A stretch of 64,000 bases of DNA from Perkinsus olseni (taxonomy: Eukaryota > Perkinsozoa > Perkinsida > Perkinsidae), in assembly GCA_013115135.1 (NCBI GenBank), contig JABANP010000007.1:186001-250000 (forward strand), written 5' to 3'. Below the pieces are notes generated by a model. That model saw nothing but the letters and a program-made list of their open reading frames with translations. It was not told where the DNA came from and did no database searches. Positions within the stretch are counted from its first letter, which is position 1; each line of letters starts with the position of its first letter. Below, piece by piece: positions 20,256-30,484 of this stretch. The position numbers were made by a program, and so were the translations under genes.

Positions 20256-21430
20256 TCAGAGAAACAGAGAATCGTCTTTGACATCTATTGACTCAAGAAT
20301 GAGCCAAAGATTTTTCTCTAGCACTGAACTGGTCTCGAAGCCTCCAGCCGACTGAGAACCGTGGGTCAATGTGACAACCATATCCGTCGAGTACTCTGAG
20401 AACAACAAAGAAATCGCACAACAACAATTGCTCCGCTCCGCTGATTCGCCGGAGTTCCTCATCGAACTGCTCATCCAAAAAAAGATCCGTCCGGAATTTG
20501 CACACGATATAAGACTGCCAAGGACCCTCTTACGGGGCATGCGCTTTATTCCCATGGCCAGAGGCGTCCACTTGAGGCCCTTCCTTATCGTGTATGTGAC
20601 GGCCGTTTACCATAACCTGCGACCAACAGCTTTCTGATAGGCAGCGAGTGTTGAGAGGGAACAGGAGCTTACCAGGGAGTCGCCATTCGCTCCTTTTCGA
20701 CAACTGATTTCGTCGATGTCATACGATACGCTATCAGTGGCTTCCGCTAGGTCGCTGAAGAAGTGCCTGCACGAGGAGGAGGTCCCGGGTTCGATTCCCA
20801 GGTACGGCGCCTGAGCCTGCCTTGCAACTTCATCAGGGTCCTTGAGCTCCTTCTCGAAGTCGAGCAACTCAATCACAAGACTGGCACCAGAATCGTCTAC
20901 TACATTAGTGAAGACCTGATCGGACCACGACAGACTCCCGACACTCCTCAGCAAGAGTACTAGGAAGACTATGCACGATTTTCGCCGCAACTTCAGAGCG
21001 ACTAACATAAGTGCGCGCCTTTTGCAAACCCTTGGCGAGGCGGTCCGGTTCCACGAATAGTGTGAGCTATCAGATGGAAGCACAAAGTAGCCCAATCTAC
21101 CAATCAGTCAGCGATCGCACCCCTGCGCTGCTTCATCGAGGTCTCACACCGCACGTCGCCGAGGTGTGAACGACTGGGATCGAGACCATAGCATACCTCC
21201 TGATAGTCCGGAATTGTCCGCACAGTACTAGAGTCGGCAAAGCCCTTCGGTATGAGACACTCAATCGCGCCGCCGTACCTGAGGACCTCTACTTCCAAGT
21301 CACCCAAGAATTGATCCACAATATCCTTATCATTCCACCTCACGGGCACTGATGCAGACAACAGGCCGATCGTGAGCAGACCGGAAGTAGCCTCTCTCTT
21401 GCACACTAGCCGCGAACGAATGGAAGTCAT
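20256..21430 (-). CDS. MOG1: Mog1/RANGRF-like Ran-binding nuclear import factor
   Basis: Exons 21430-21148, 20899-20673 (with an internal intron whose acceptor is at 20767), 20616-20534 and 20466-20256 sum to a whole number of codons with or without a 39-nt internal intron (254 or 267 aa). Mog1 landmarks are clear: YGGAIECLIPKGFADSS, then TIPDYQEV, ASLVIELLDFEKELKDPDE, HFFSDLAEATDS, and the last strand and helix STDMVVTLT and ILESIDVKDDSLF. Mog1 helps release nucleotide from Ran and supports nuclear protein import. A GC-AG intron from about 20820 to 20767 would give the best family fit (EVAR-HFF). That intron contains a tRNA-Ala-like 3' half in antisense. The first ATG, giving MTSIRSRLVCKREATSG, fits as start but is long for the family. 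Confidence 0.85.
20775..20812 (+). other. tRNA-Ala-like 3' half inside a Mog1 intron (antisense to the gene)
   Basis: Reads GAGGAGGAGGTCCCGGG then TTCGATTCCCAGGTACGGC on the plus strand. The words TGCACGAGG just before it and GGTCCCGGGTTCGATTCCCA resemble the anticodon-stem 3' strand and T-arm of tRNA-Ala. No 5' half or matching acceptor is present, so it is a fragment, not a gene. Confidence 0.5.
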
Positions 21431-21494
21431 AATTTGGTCTTCGCGATACCACGAAGTGGCTCGCTACTGCCTACCCGTCCCAAGAACAACCTCC

Positions 21495-21610
21495 ATCCGT
21501 TCGAGAAACTATTTCTGAAACTCACAATCGGTTCTATTCTTTAAGCGTGCAATGCGGTTCCAGAATCGATTCTGAAAGATTTGGTTTCCTGAACACCCCC
21601 TTCGCTTCCA
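21495..21610. repeat. Dispersed repeat, copy B (inverted relative to copy A)
   Basis: Contains GCGGTTCCAGAATCGATTC and ends near CTGAACACCCCCTT, the reverse of the AAGGGGGTGTYCAG end of copy A at 15608. It lies between Mog1 and the UTP5-like gene and does not interrupt a visible reading frame. Boundaries are approximate. Confidence 0.45.
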
Positions 21611-22059
21611 CTGTTGGTGCTTCCAGCGGCCAGTGTAGCGTTTTCGACCCGCAAGACGCCTCGTGTCCCCATCCTACAGTCCTTTGTCTTCCAGATCCCC
21701 CGGCTCCCATTCGGACGGGTAACTACTTTCTCGGAGACATTCTCTATTTGACATTGATTGATATACAACTATTTCTGAGTGGACAAAACTGCAAATCATG
21801 GACCGCTTCGCTCCGCCTCCCTTGCCAACTCCTCATCCCCACAGTCGCAGTGAAACGATGGTAAATGATGAGTCTAGTCTACCACGGCAACCACTGCTGG
21901 TGCTACTCGAGGAACGTAGATGACCACCACTGGTGGCAGCAATCGCGGAATGCTATACAATATGCTCACTGACGTAGTACTACTAGTATCAGCTTTTTTA
22001 CGTGATTTCGCTTGCCTCCAAGCGATACAACCTGAAGGCAGCGCGAGCCCTTCATGACC
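21611..22059. other. Intergenic stretch
   Basis: Nothing coding is supported here. One inverted copy of the intronic GC motif (GCTTCGCTCCGCC) lies at 21805-21817. The 3' end of the UTP5-like gene follows. Confidence 0.3.
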
Positions 22060-23071
22060 CTAGTCCGAGTCGGAGCCCTCATCGTCTCCATCATCATCGC
22101 TATCCGAAGCCATAGCGTCGAGATCCTCATCCTCCTCGGTGTCCATGGCTACGTCATTGTCATACGCAGCATCGTCTCCACCGCCGGGGGACTCAACATA
22201 CCTACTCGGAAAGAATCAGAGTTGACGGCGATCGAAGCGAGGTCCGTACTTCGCCAGAGGCTCTGGGGGAGTCTGTTTGGCTGCGCGCTGTTGAGTAGTG
22301 CATACGTCAATGACAGCTTGCACTCTACCATGCAGCTTTGACAGGGCGGAAAAGTAGGCAGTTCGTTGGTGAAAGGACGCCAAGAGGGGCGCTGACGGGA
22401 GAAACGAAATGAACGGTCGTCCCTAGCACAACAGGGAGCCGTCCTAGTACCAATGACGGCTCTGGTGTCCTCAGGGTGGCCAGAGAGGTAGCCTGCGTGG
22501 ACCAGCAGCAGATTGCGTGTCCACTCGGAAAGGACCACCGCCCGGGCAGGAGACTTATCCAGAGCCATGCAAATGTGCGACAGGATCTGCGCAGCTTCAG
22601 GACCTGTGACAGCCACAATAGGAAAGGCGGTGGCCATGCTTGAGAGAACGGAAAGACCGTAAGATATCGACCCCCTAACTACCAGTGATATCCCTAGCAG
22701 TAGCAGCCATGACGGCGTTATTGGTGGTATGGAGGACCCTATCAAGAGCCATGGTATCCCCACCAGCCAGGCCCTGTCGAGCGAGGGCCGCCATAGACGC
22801 GGAGCCGCTGGATCTGCCAGAGGAGGAGTCCGCCGCCGGCGCCCTCCGGGACATATCGACTTGCCTGGACTTTTCCTTTGATCGTTCCGCCTTCTTCTCA
22901 GCGATGAGCTTCTCTTCTGCCTTCTTAGTTCGCTCAGCCAGAGCCTGAAGCGGCACCCTCCTAGGCCCATCGTCCGCGTACCCGGCACTACCTTCATCTG
23001 CTCCTCAGTGGCCGCGCGCTTCGACGCCGGTGGCTGCACCATTGGGACTACGAAAGGGGTGGACTTCAAGC
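22060..23071 (-). CDS. UTP5/WDR43-like small-subunit processome protein (C-terminal part)
   Basis: Exons 23071-22992, 22944-22683, 22603-22451, 22391-22250 and 22201-22060 join in phase through introns of 47, 79, 59 and 48 nt. The protein reads SKRAATEEQMKALAERTKKA, then MALDRVLHTTNNAVMAATAR, then the Utp12-type helical domain: GPEAAQILSHICMALDKSP, VVLSEWTRNLLLVHAGYL and FSALSKLHGRVQAVIDV. It ends in an Asp/Glu/Ser tail. Helical repeats closing with KLxGRL, plus an acidic tail, match WDR43/UTP5, a t-UTP subunit of the U3 complex needed for pre-rRNA transcription and processing in the nucleolus. The N-terminal WD40 part would be encoded upstream at 23.1-25.7 kb. Confidence 0.75.
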
Positions 23072-25728
23072 CTACTATCAGCAACTAAGCACTAGCTCAA
23101 CCCCCCGACCCTGACAGGAGCGGTTCCGAGCTCTCCTTAGTGCGGTAGCGTAGAGAGCAGTCCTGCTGTCCCAGCTAAAGCCCTAGATCAGATTGAGAGA
23201 GACAGAAAAGTTAAGGGACTGTGATGCCGTACGGCGGTGTGTGCCCTATTCTTTTAGCGGACTAAGTAGGAGAGCACCGCCGATCGTCTCACAGTCCACC
23301 AGCGGCGACCCGGCTCCTGACCGCCTGATTCCTTCGGCGAGAAAGCGTGACACGCGCCACGAAATTACGCGCTCGCCTCTGACCACGCGTGGCCCTCCGA
23401 AACAAGATCTGGACTAATCCCAGTACTCCCCTGCCCGCGAGTTTCTCTGATCAGTTTTCCTGATGCCGAGGAGATCAAAGAGGGGATCGTCAGGATCCGT
23501 GTCGCCGGAGAGGACGGACTCCTCCGCCTTCCGGCAGCTTACCATGGTCGACAGGTGTGCCCCCTCGGTACCCGAGTCCCCTGCGGATGATGCTAGCCCA
23601 GATACCACAGCTTCGATGACCTCCGCTTGCTCCAGTCGGCTTGTGACTCGCGACGCAGCCCACCCAGCGCCACTAGTCGTCGAAAGAGGCGGCGTCGCTC
23701 CGATAGCTATCCCGCGAGAAACACTGCAATGACCGCGCCGACAGACAACACGCTACTCAACGAAGCCTGTCTGAGAAGTGGGCCAGTGACCTGGGGAGCT
23801 ACAGCAGAGTCAATGATCAGATGAACGCACAGCCTTGACCTCGAGAATCATAGCCTTGTGGAAGGAGTACGTCGCTCACTCCCGGGGTTCATCCTCAGAC
23901 GACGACACGGCCGACGTAGGGGATCTCACAGGTAGAGCCATTTCTGAGCTCAGCTTGTAACAGCGTCTGTCAGTCTCTGCTGGCTACGGCATAGACGAGT
24001 GTTACACGCTCCTCCGTCCGGCGATCGGCAGCGAACACTCCCTCTGCAGGCTAGCGAATCGTATGACCATGGACGAGGACTACCACCTTCCCCACGATGC
24101 CGCTCCCCAGTAGCAAGCGCCCGGCGCGGGCTTCGTCCACACACATACTGCATGTTAGACCCCTCCGTCTCCGATCACCAGCCAAAGAGTCCCGGACCGT
24201 CCCGCACAGTGGTGCCTTGCGGCCCTCCTACACTGGCTACGCGGAATGCTTCCGCGAAAGCGTTGGCAGGGGTACATTGTACGCTGCTGCTTTGAGACTG
24301 GTATGCTGAGTGCTAGATTGTCACTGTGATTCTTTGGAAACCGCACAGGTCGCGCGTGTGATTCAACGACGACTACTAGCCCCGCAGGATCGGGCTGCGG
24401 ACCCCCTATGGCTGCGTCAAGCTGCGTCATGCATCAGCGTGGGGCTGATGGTGGCTTCACATAACACATTAAACCTGTACCTCCGGCGAACAACTAGTCG
24501 ACAACAGAAGGCCTGTGAATCAGGTAGCAGCCGCTTCGGCATGCTGCCGAGTCGCTCACGCTCACCCTCCGCTCGATAATTTCTCTCGTCGAGGCACTGC
24601 TCGCCTCGCAATGAACTTCACAAGCAATGCTGTCTCTTTCCGTCTCGCTATGCACCTCTGCTCGCGCTCATCGAAGAAAAAAGTCATCCTTTTCTACAAT
24701 ACACTCTACACCGAGCCGAGTCGGAAGAGCTGATCGTACTGTCAGGTCTGTATGCTATGCGAGGGCCTCCTTACCGGTACCGTGGCGACGATACCTCTCG
24801 TGCTCTGCCCTGACCCTTACCTAAGAGCGACACTTTCCGCAGCGTTCATCGCTAGGGCCCTCGATATTGTCGCGATGCGAGTAGGCGGACACTCCGCTCC
24901 AGAACGAGCTTTCATAGTTGTGTTCAGCTCATGATGCGAATCATTCGAGCAGGACCGTGCTTGACAACAAACTGGGACGCCGACTCGGCCGGAGGACTAC
25001 ATAGTGAAGGTGAACGCCCACGTTGGCCTCGGCGCTGGCGACCGGAAGAACTAAATCAGAACCGCATCCCGCTGGGCGAAGATATCAAATCCGTGTGAGT
25101 CCGCCAAGGAGGGCCAGCGCACCGTCGGAGAGTACATCTACAATCATCGAAGTACGACCTGCGACAGTGCCCATCGTGGCAAGGCTGAAACAGCTGGCGA
25201 GCTGGATATCCAGTGAGCCCTTCGCATGCGTGCGAGCAGATGGGGGACTTCCACGGTCCGAAGACACTTACCTCCCTCATATCTGGCTTGCTGCGGTCTC
25301 GCTGCTTCGCACTTCGGCTAGCTTGGATTCTTGACGGAATGACTGTCGATATCGGCGTCGACTTCACATGAGCTGAGAGGCTGCTCTACTTGTCAGTTGT
25401 CGTACTGAGGAGAAGCCACTCGATCCTAGCAGCTTTCGGACTTTATCTCGTGGTGAGCTGCCCTCCAGGTGGCACACGGCATCGTTCCATCAGGGATCTC
25501 GTCGCTTGGGAGTACTCGCAGCCCCCACCATTGAGAGAGCGGTGATGTACGGTGGAGGTCAACGAGGAGGTACGCTTCTCCCGTATGAGAGCCACTGACT
25601 TGTTGGCGTGCCGCTGCAGGGTCGCCTATTGCGAAGAGCGTCCTCCGAGCATTGGTTTTGAGCATGGCATTGCACCTGCCTCCACAACTGCTCCGGAAGT
25701 CGTCAATTGTCGACGCGGTACGCGACAC
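23072..25728 (-). CDS. Probable N-terminal exons of the UTP5-like gene (unresolved)
   Basis: Several minus-strand segments read as coding, for example FSWDSRTALYATA near 23160, LEQAEVIEAVVSGLASSAGD near 23600, TMGTVAGRTSMIVDVLSDGA near 25140, and RRTLFAIGDPAAARQQVSGS near 25620. The alternation of strands with Asp/Trp resembles WD40 blades, and the orientation matches the UTP5-like exons downstream. I could not close the exon phases, so the number of exons, start codon and even the assignment to one gene are uncertain. Confidence 0.35.
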
Positions 25729-25932
25729 GCTAGCAAAGCCCTTGTTGATGTTTGGCAGAGAGACATCGCGAACCGTGAATCCTTTTGTCCTTCGGAATCC
25801 TGTTGTAGGTATCTCGGGATTGGCAGATCATCATTAGCCGAACCGTCTCGACGTCATCAGCAGTGTTGATATTGAGATGGGTAAGTGTGTGTGGTGTGAA
25901 GTTGAGTTGATATGGTTTGAGCGTTGTCAATG

Positions 25933-26005
25933 TTCCGATGCGGGGACTCGAACCCCGGTCGCATGGGTGAGAGCCATGAATCCTAACCAGCTAGACTACA
26001 TCGGA
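25933..26005 (-). tRNA. tRNA-Glu (CTC)
   Basis: Read on the minus strand: acceptor TCCGATG pairs fully with CATCGGA, D-arm GTCTAGCTGGTTAGGAT, anticodon stem CATGG/CCATG with loop CTCTCAC (anticodon CTC), and T-arm CCGGG-TTCGAGT-CCCGC with minor mismatch. Discriminator A. The D-arm and anticodon are typical of eukaryotic tRNA-Glu. It lies just upstream of the divergent MTCH-like gene. Confidence 0.93.
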
Positions 26006-26064
26006 TGATGCCTATTCTCGGTGCAAGACCCGTTCATCACGGTTGAAATCATCAGGCACCTGCG

Positions 26065-26717
26065 ATGCTCCATCGGGCTACTCGTAGTTTTCTGCCGAAG
26101 AGTCGGAGTCCGGTCATAAGGACTATCGAGCGTCTCCTTGCTTGCTGGATTGCAACCCGAGCCGCCTCGAAGATACTCTGTTCCCTGGATTTAAGGTCGC
26201 CCTGCGGGAACCGTGTCCCTCCATCATCCGCTGTTACTTCAGACTGATGCTGGCGGTGTCGCTCATTGCTTGGCCTCTGCGAGTCATCTCCATCCAAGCT
26301 ATGGAGCGTCTTCTTACACGTGACACAACGGCACTTCTCGACCCAGTGATTCTCGCACCATTGCTCGAGATGTTATCGACCGGGAGAGGGCCGACGGGTG
26401 AGGATCGGTGAGCACTAAAGCCCTCTATTACTTCTGTTGCACGCAGATACCGCACGATTGGGAATGCGGCTGGGATTGTTTGCCTTGGAAGCACTCTGTG
26501 TGGGGGCTGCTGGAGCGACTCTCATCGACGCTTACTTACGGCAACCATTGCTCGTCACTGTAGTCGATTACAAGGCGAGAACACAAGGTATCTTCCTGGT
26601 CAGTGCAGACTGTGTTCCTCGCTTCAGTTCGCCCGTCGACTCCTCGACGACGACAGGAAGCACACCTCTCTCTTCTACGATGGAGGGAACCGTATTGCTC
26701 TCCACCAGGTTATATAA
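26065..26717 (+). CDS. MTCH-like mitochondrial outer-membrane carrier homolog (short)
   Basis: Exons 26065-26195, 26243-26397, 26447-26559 and 26628-26717 total 489 nt (162 aa) with introns of 47, 49 and 68 nt and matching phase. The segment LAVSLIAWPLRVISIQAMER is the carrier-type P-L-x-V-I-S-x-x-x-M motif of MTCH proteins, and RLGMRLGLFALEALCVGAAG followed by ATLIDAYL matches the closing membrane helix. MTCH2-type proteins sit in the mitochondrial outer membrane and act in lipid or tail-anchored protein insertion. Family members are about 300 aa, so either the first half is missing or unrecognised, or this is a reduced form. An alternative donor at 26588 would change the last 30 residues. 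Confidence 0.6.
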
Positions 26718-27077
26718 TCATTATCATGAGTTACCTTGTACCAATTCCCAACGCCCTGCACGCCACAGAGACTGGACGTCGTGTCCAGCATAAGTTTGTC
26801 CACGATGCTTCTCATTTATTACCGTTTGCAGTAACCGGTTAAGTTGTCTAGTGTCATCAATGGAGTTTGTGAAAGGACCGCCGAATGCCGCCGTTGCCAG
26901 ACTCTCTATCCTTATCACAGTCTATCAACTTGATAAACATTCGACACCTTTCGCCTCCGCTACGAACGCACTTTAGTACAACGCAGACCAACAGCGTCCC
27001 AGAGAATTGTAAAACATAATGATACGATGATACATCCCAGTACAGAATTCCTGCAGTAATAACGGACGAGTATGACA
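26718..27077. other. Intergenic stretch
   Basis: This is the space between the ends of two convergent genes. No coding frame, RNA gene or repeat is supported. Confidence 0.3.
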
Positions 27078-29644
27078 TCATCGTTCTCTCGGAGAGGTTT
27101 TTTCAGCTTCGCCCTCAGCAGCCGCAGTGCGAACATCTTCATTCACTCTGCTAGCATCACCCCCAGCCTTAGGATCCTTGGAATCCCCCTCCCCCTTTTC
27201 TGCCTTCGTTGCGGCAACTTCATCGTCGGCATCATTGAGATGAAGGAGGTCCGCTTCCTGTGGCTGAGAACTGATCGAGGAATCTCGTCGGGCACTCGGG
27301 GCCGGAGGTTCCTCCCGTTGCAGGCTCAGCGCTATGGCTTGTTGCATCATCATCTCCTCTTCATCTTCGCTTTGAGGAAGACCTGTGAGAATATCGTCTG
27401 CCAGCTCAAAAAACCGCAGAGCTCCGCTTCCTTCCAAGCGGGCAATCAGAGCATCTCACCATAATTATCGAAGGGTCCTTGCGTAGGAGGGACCATGTTC
27501 AGACCGAGGGGCTGCCCACGGCTGTCGCTCCGATCATTCTGACCACACGAGGTTGCCTCCACGCTAGCTCGGCTCCACTACTACGCAGCGTACCTCGGTC
27601 CCAGATGGTCGTCGCCGTGGCATCGGGGAGGGGAGGGAATAGGAGCGCCCTGGAATTTGCGGTGCCACTGGTGGAGGATCTGATCAGGGTATACTTCGAT
27701 ATTGTTGTAATCGAAGTTGCCGGTCGAAGTTATGGAATATATAATATATTATCAAGTTGCCAATTAAATAATTCCAATAATAAAATTGAAATATTATACG
27801 GTCATGTGAGCCCACAGCGAAATCGAATCTTGTTTTCGATAATCCACAACGCTGTCGTGAAAGCGGACTTACTAGAGGTCCCGATGAGCTCCGCACACTG
27901 TAGAGTATTAAAGAAGAATATCGCAACAGAATCTGTGAAGAACTTAGGTCGGACCGAATTGTGATCTCCTTCCACCGTAACCTGCAGTGACGTCGGTATC
28001 CGGTTCGATCCCTGGCGGCGGTACTTACGAAATTTTTATCCCCTGCATAAGCTTCATAAAGTGCTCGAGCGTGATGTGGTTTGATAAAGGTATCGCCCTC
28101 CGCAGCAGCGAAAAGGGCAGGTATGAAAGTTCGGTCAACCTGAGGAAAAGATACTCCCGAGCGGAGCGAAGCATATTTTCTTACATGTTTAATAGGGACT
28201 AAGTCGTTTATATCGAAGTCCGCCCTGCTTTTGATCGAATTACGAATCATACTCATCGCGATGTTAACAATAAACTTCGGCACTCGGAAACCGCCAAACT
28301 CAATCACCAGCTCCTCAGCTACCATACGCAGATCTTGGAAGGGCGAGTCCAACTGAGACACACAAAGTGTGGCCAGAATCGTAATGATACCGGGCGGAGG
28401 TGTCGATGCTACGGAAAGATCGAACCATCCGTCGACAATCCACATTATCCGTGCGCTCCTCAGGAAAGTTATACGCCAAATAACACACGGTGAGTGGCGT
28501 GTATTGGCGTGCACCAGTTCGCACGCGATGAGATCTTCTTCCGGCTATTTTCAAAGTTTTAGATTCAGTCTCCTCAGTCGTTCGAAAGGGCCTTCTTGTG
28601 AGCATTCAGAAGTGAAAGTTCGATGGTCCTTCAGACGACATGCGCAGGGAGGGCGAGGAGGTTGGAAAAGTATCTTTCTATCAGGGGAAGGATCACTAGC
28701 CCGTTAAAAGCCTCATTACCACCATCCCAGCTATACTAGGGTCTCTGTCCCCGTGTAACAGGGCTGTCACTGCACCCATGCTCCGACCCCACAACCCGAT
28801 GGTGCCTGACGGAACATCGTAGGCGTTCAACCGACCGCGAACGAAACCCGCAGACGGCACGCGCAGACAGACTGTTTGAAAGGTCTCAGGGAGCACTAGT
28901 CGCGTCGCTCCGTTGAACCCATTGAGTAACGTGCAAAGGAGGCGCCCAGTACTCACTGACGGTTCCGGTCGCTCTTAGATGCTCTACAACGCAGGCAAGG
29001 TCATCTTTTTCAAAGTACCTGACTTCGATTTGCCGACAGCACACCAGATGAGGCGACTTACCCCAGGCTGACATACTCTCCATCCGACCTCCCCGAGCCT
29101 GCGAAATCGAAAGTGAAGAGAGTGATACCGAATGGCAGCAGGACAGGAAGTGCAGAAAGTCCTTCCACTCGGGAACTGCAGTTACCTAAGATCGACCACG
29201 GACCCTCGTCCAACCGCGCCTTCCAGAATGACCACGTACCGTGAAGATAGACAACGCACGGGAGTTCCGCAGCTGGCCTGTGCTCTGGTTCGAACCAGCT
29301 GCACTGGAGATGCTTCCCAGAAGGATTTTCCAGCACTAGGTCGGTTCGGCGGATCTAAGAGCAACCCATCGTTGCGTTAAGTGAATCTGAAGCTCGGAAC
29401 CGAATCTGAAGTTGATTTTAGCTTCAGAGTGGTTTTATTGAACTCTCCTTAGTGGCCTGGGACTCTGCACAGGAATCTTAGGTCGACCCTAGACATCTGT
29501 GAGGAAGGTCACCCCCATCCCAGATACTACCACTTGCCCTGCTATTCGGAAGCGCTTCGGGCCGAGGTCTTTGGGCTCGTATCGATCCCTAGGAGGCCGT
29601 ATGATAGCTTTCCATAGCTCTGCGTAGTGGTCTGAGATGCCCAT
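27078..29644 (-). CDS. Alpha/beta hydrolase with C-terminal UIM-like segment, 11 exons
   Basis: Exons: 29644-29534, 29354-29240, 29185-29062, 29018-28957, 28805-28723, 28352-28185, 28139-28029, 27981-27873, 27679-27594, 27538-27460, 27382-27078. They sum to 1353 nt (450 aa), phases all consistent. The start MGISDHYAELWKAIIRPPRD is followed by VVYLHGNCSSRVEGL (oxyanion HG), FDFAGSGRSDGEYVSLG, the nucleophile elbow GLWGRSMGAV, DSPFQDLRMVAEELV, FAAAEGDTFIKPHHA (acid) and VEGDHNSVRP (catalytic His). This order fits the S33/Bem46-like hydrolases of protists and plants. Residues about 350 onward are disordered and then carry SEDEEEMMMQQAIALSLQRE, a ubiquitin-interacting-motif-like helix. Introns of 370 and 193 nt are long for this window; the latter is AT-rich. 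Another 47-nt intron holds a tRNA T-arm-like sequence. Confidence 0.92.
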
Positions 29645-30484
29645 ACTTTGACGACAGGCGTAAAACAACAGCAACTGCGCACTGCGAAGATTCCCAGCTG
29701 CCCTGCCGAAGCTCATTCTAATGTGACCTGTAACGCAACAAAGATGTGGTATCAAACACGCTTGTTGGAAGGAGCATGAGAAGTAAGATGAGTTCCAAGA
29801 AACACAACTAAGGCTTCCTTGTGCCCCCGCCAATCCCGCCTGGACCTCTCGCATCCCGCTGCAGGAGATGGTCACCCTCCTCTTCATCGAAGCAGCGTGT
29901 AAAAAATATCTATTTTCCTCCCTCCGTGTACAGCCAGAGCCTTGAGGTGCTGAACATAGCAAGGACTGCAGTGAGCGCAGTGAGCTACTGCACAGTTGAG
30001 GTAGTAACGTTCGCGTGGAGAGGAGACCTGAAAAGAATGCCGAGGGAGAACGTGGACAACCGTTCAGTGAACTGATTGCGGAACCCAAAATCGAGTCTTT
30101 CTACGCGAGAGTTTGAGTTCCAGCTTTACAATTCTGCGAGAGAGTTGCGTAAATGGTGACAATCTTGCAAATCTTGAGATCCCTCGTGTTTACTTAACGT
30201 CCCTCATATCGCCGTAGCAACTCCTTCAACAATAAGCCTTGTACTAGAACTGGGCTGGCTGACGAGCCGAGCTCCCGAGGATGGCGAGGCTATCCTCTGA
30301 GACCTATCTTCATGTAGAGAGGGACAGTCTTGGTCCGAAACTGACACAGACGTTAGCGCATGATTCGTTCCATCGCCTTTCTGTCGTAGACTGCCTTTAA
30401 GACTTGTAAGGACCGTGACCGCGCGGCAGGGTCGAAACGGGGGTTACGAGCATCCACTCATGTTGGTGTATCCTTCACATCACA
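29645..30484. other. Intergenic stretch, divergent promoters
   Basis: Space between the divergent hydrolase and unknown-family genes. A minus-strand frame runs upstream of the hydrolase start (to 30088) but has no support beyond being open. No repeat or RNA gene seen. Confidence 0.3.

Noticed and set aside
20293..20505. Alternative last exon for Mog1 reading CDFFVVLRVLDGYG
   Set aside because: The competing frame gives STDMVVTLT and the conserved Mog1 C-terminal helix, with clean phases.
22149..23084. A 311-aa minus-strand reading through the UTP5-like region
   Set aside because: It runs through four introns. The spliced model gives continuous Utp12-domain sequence and an acidic tail; the unspliced reading does not.
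27684..28514. A 276-aa minus-strand reading
   Set aside because: It is open by chance across hydrolase introns; splicing is required to keep the catalytic motifs in order.
29284..29300. GGTTCGAACC B-box-like word
   Set aside because: It lies inside the well-supported hydrolase exon encoding WFEPEHRP, so it is coding sequence rather than a tRNA remnant.
29489..30088. A 199-aa reading upstream of the hydrolase start
   Set aside because: Only the last 37 codons before a donor match the family N-terminus; the rest has no support and is probably 5' UTR or intergenic.
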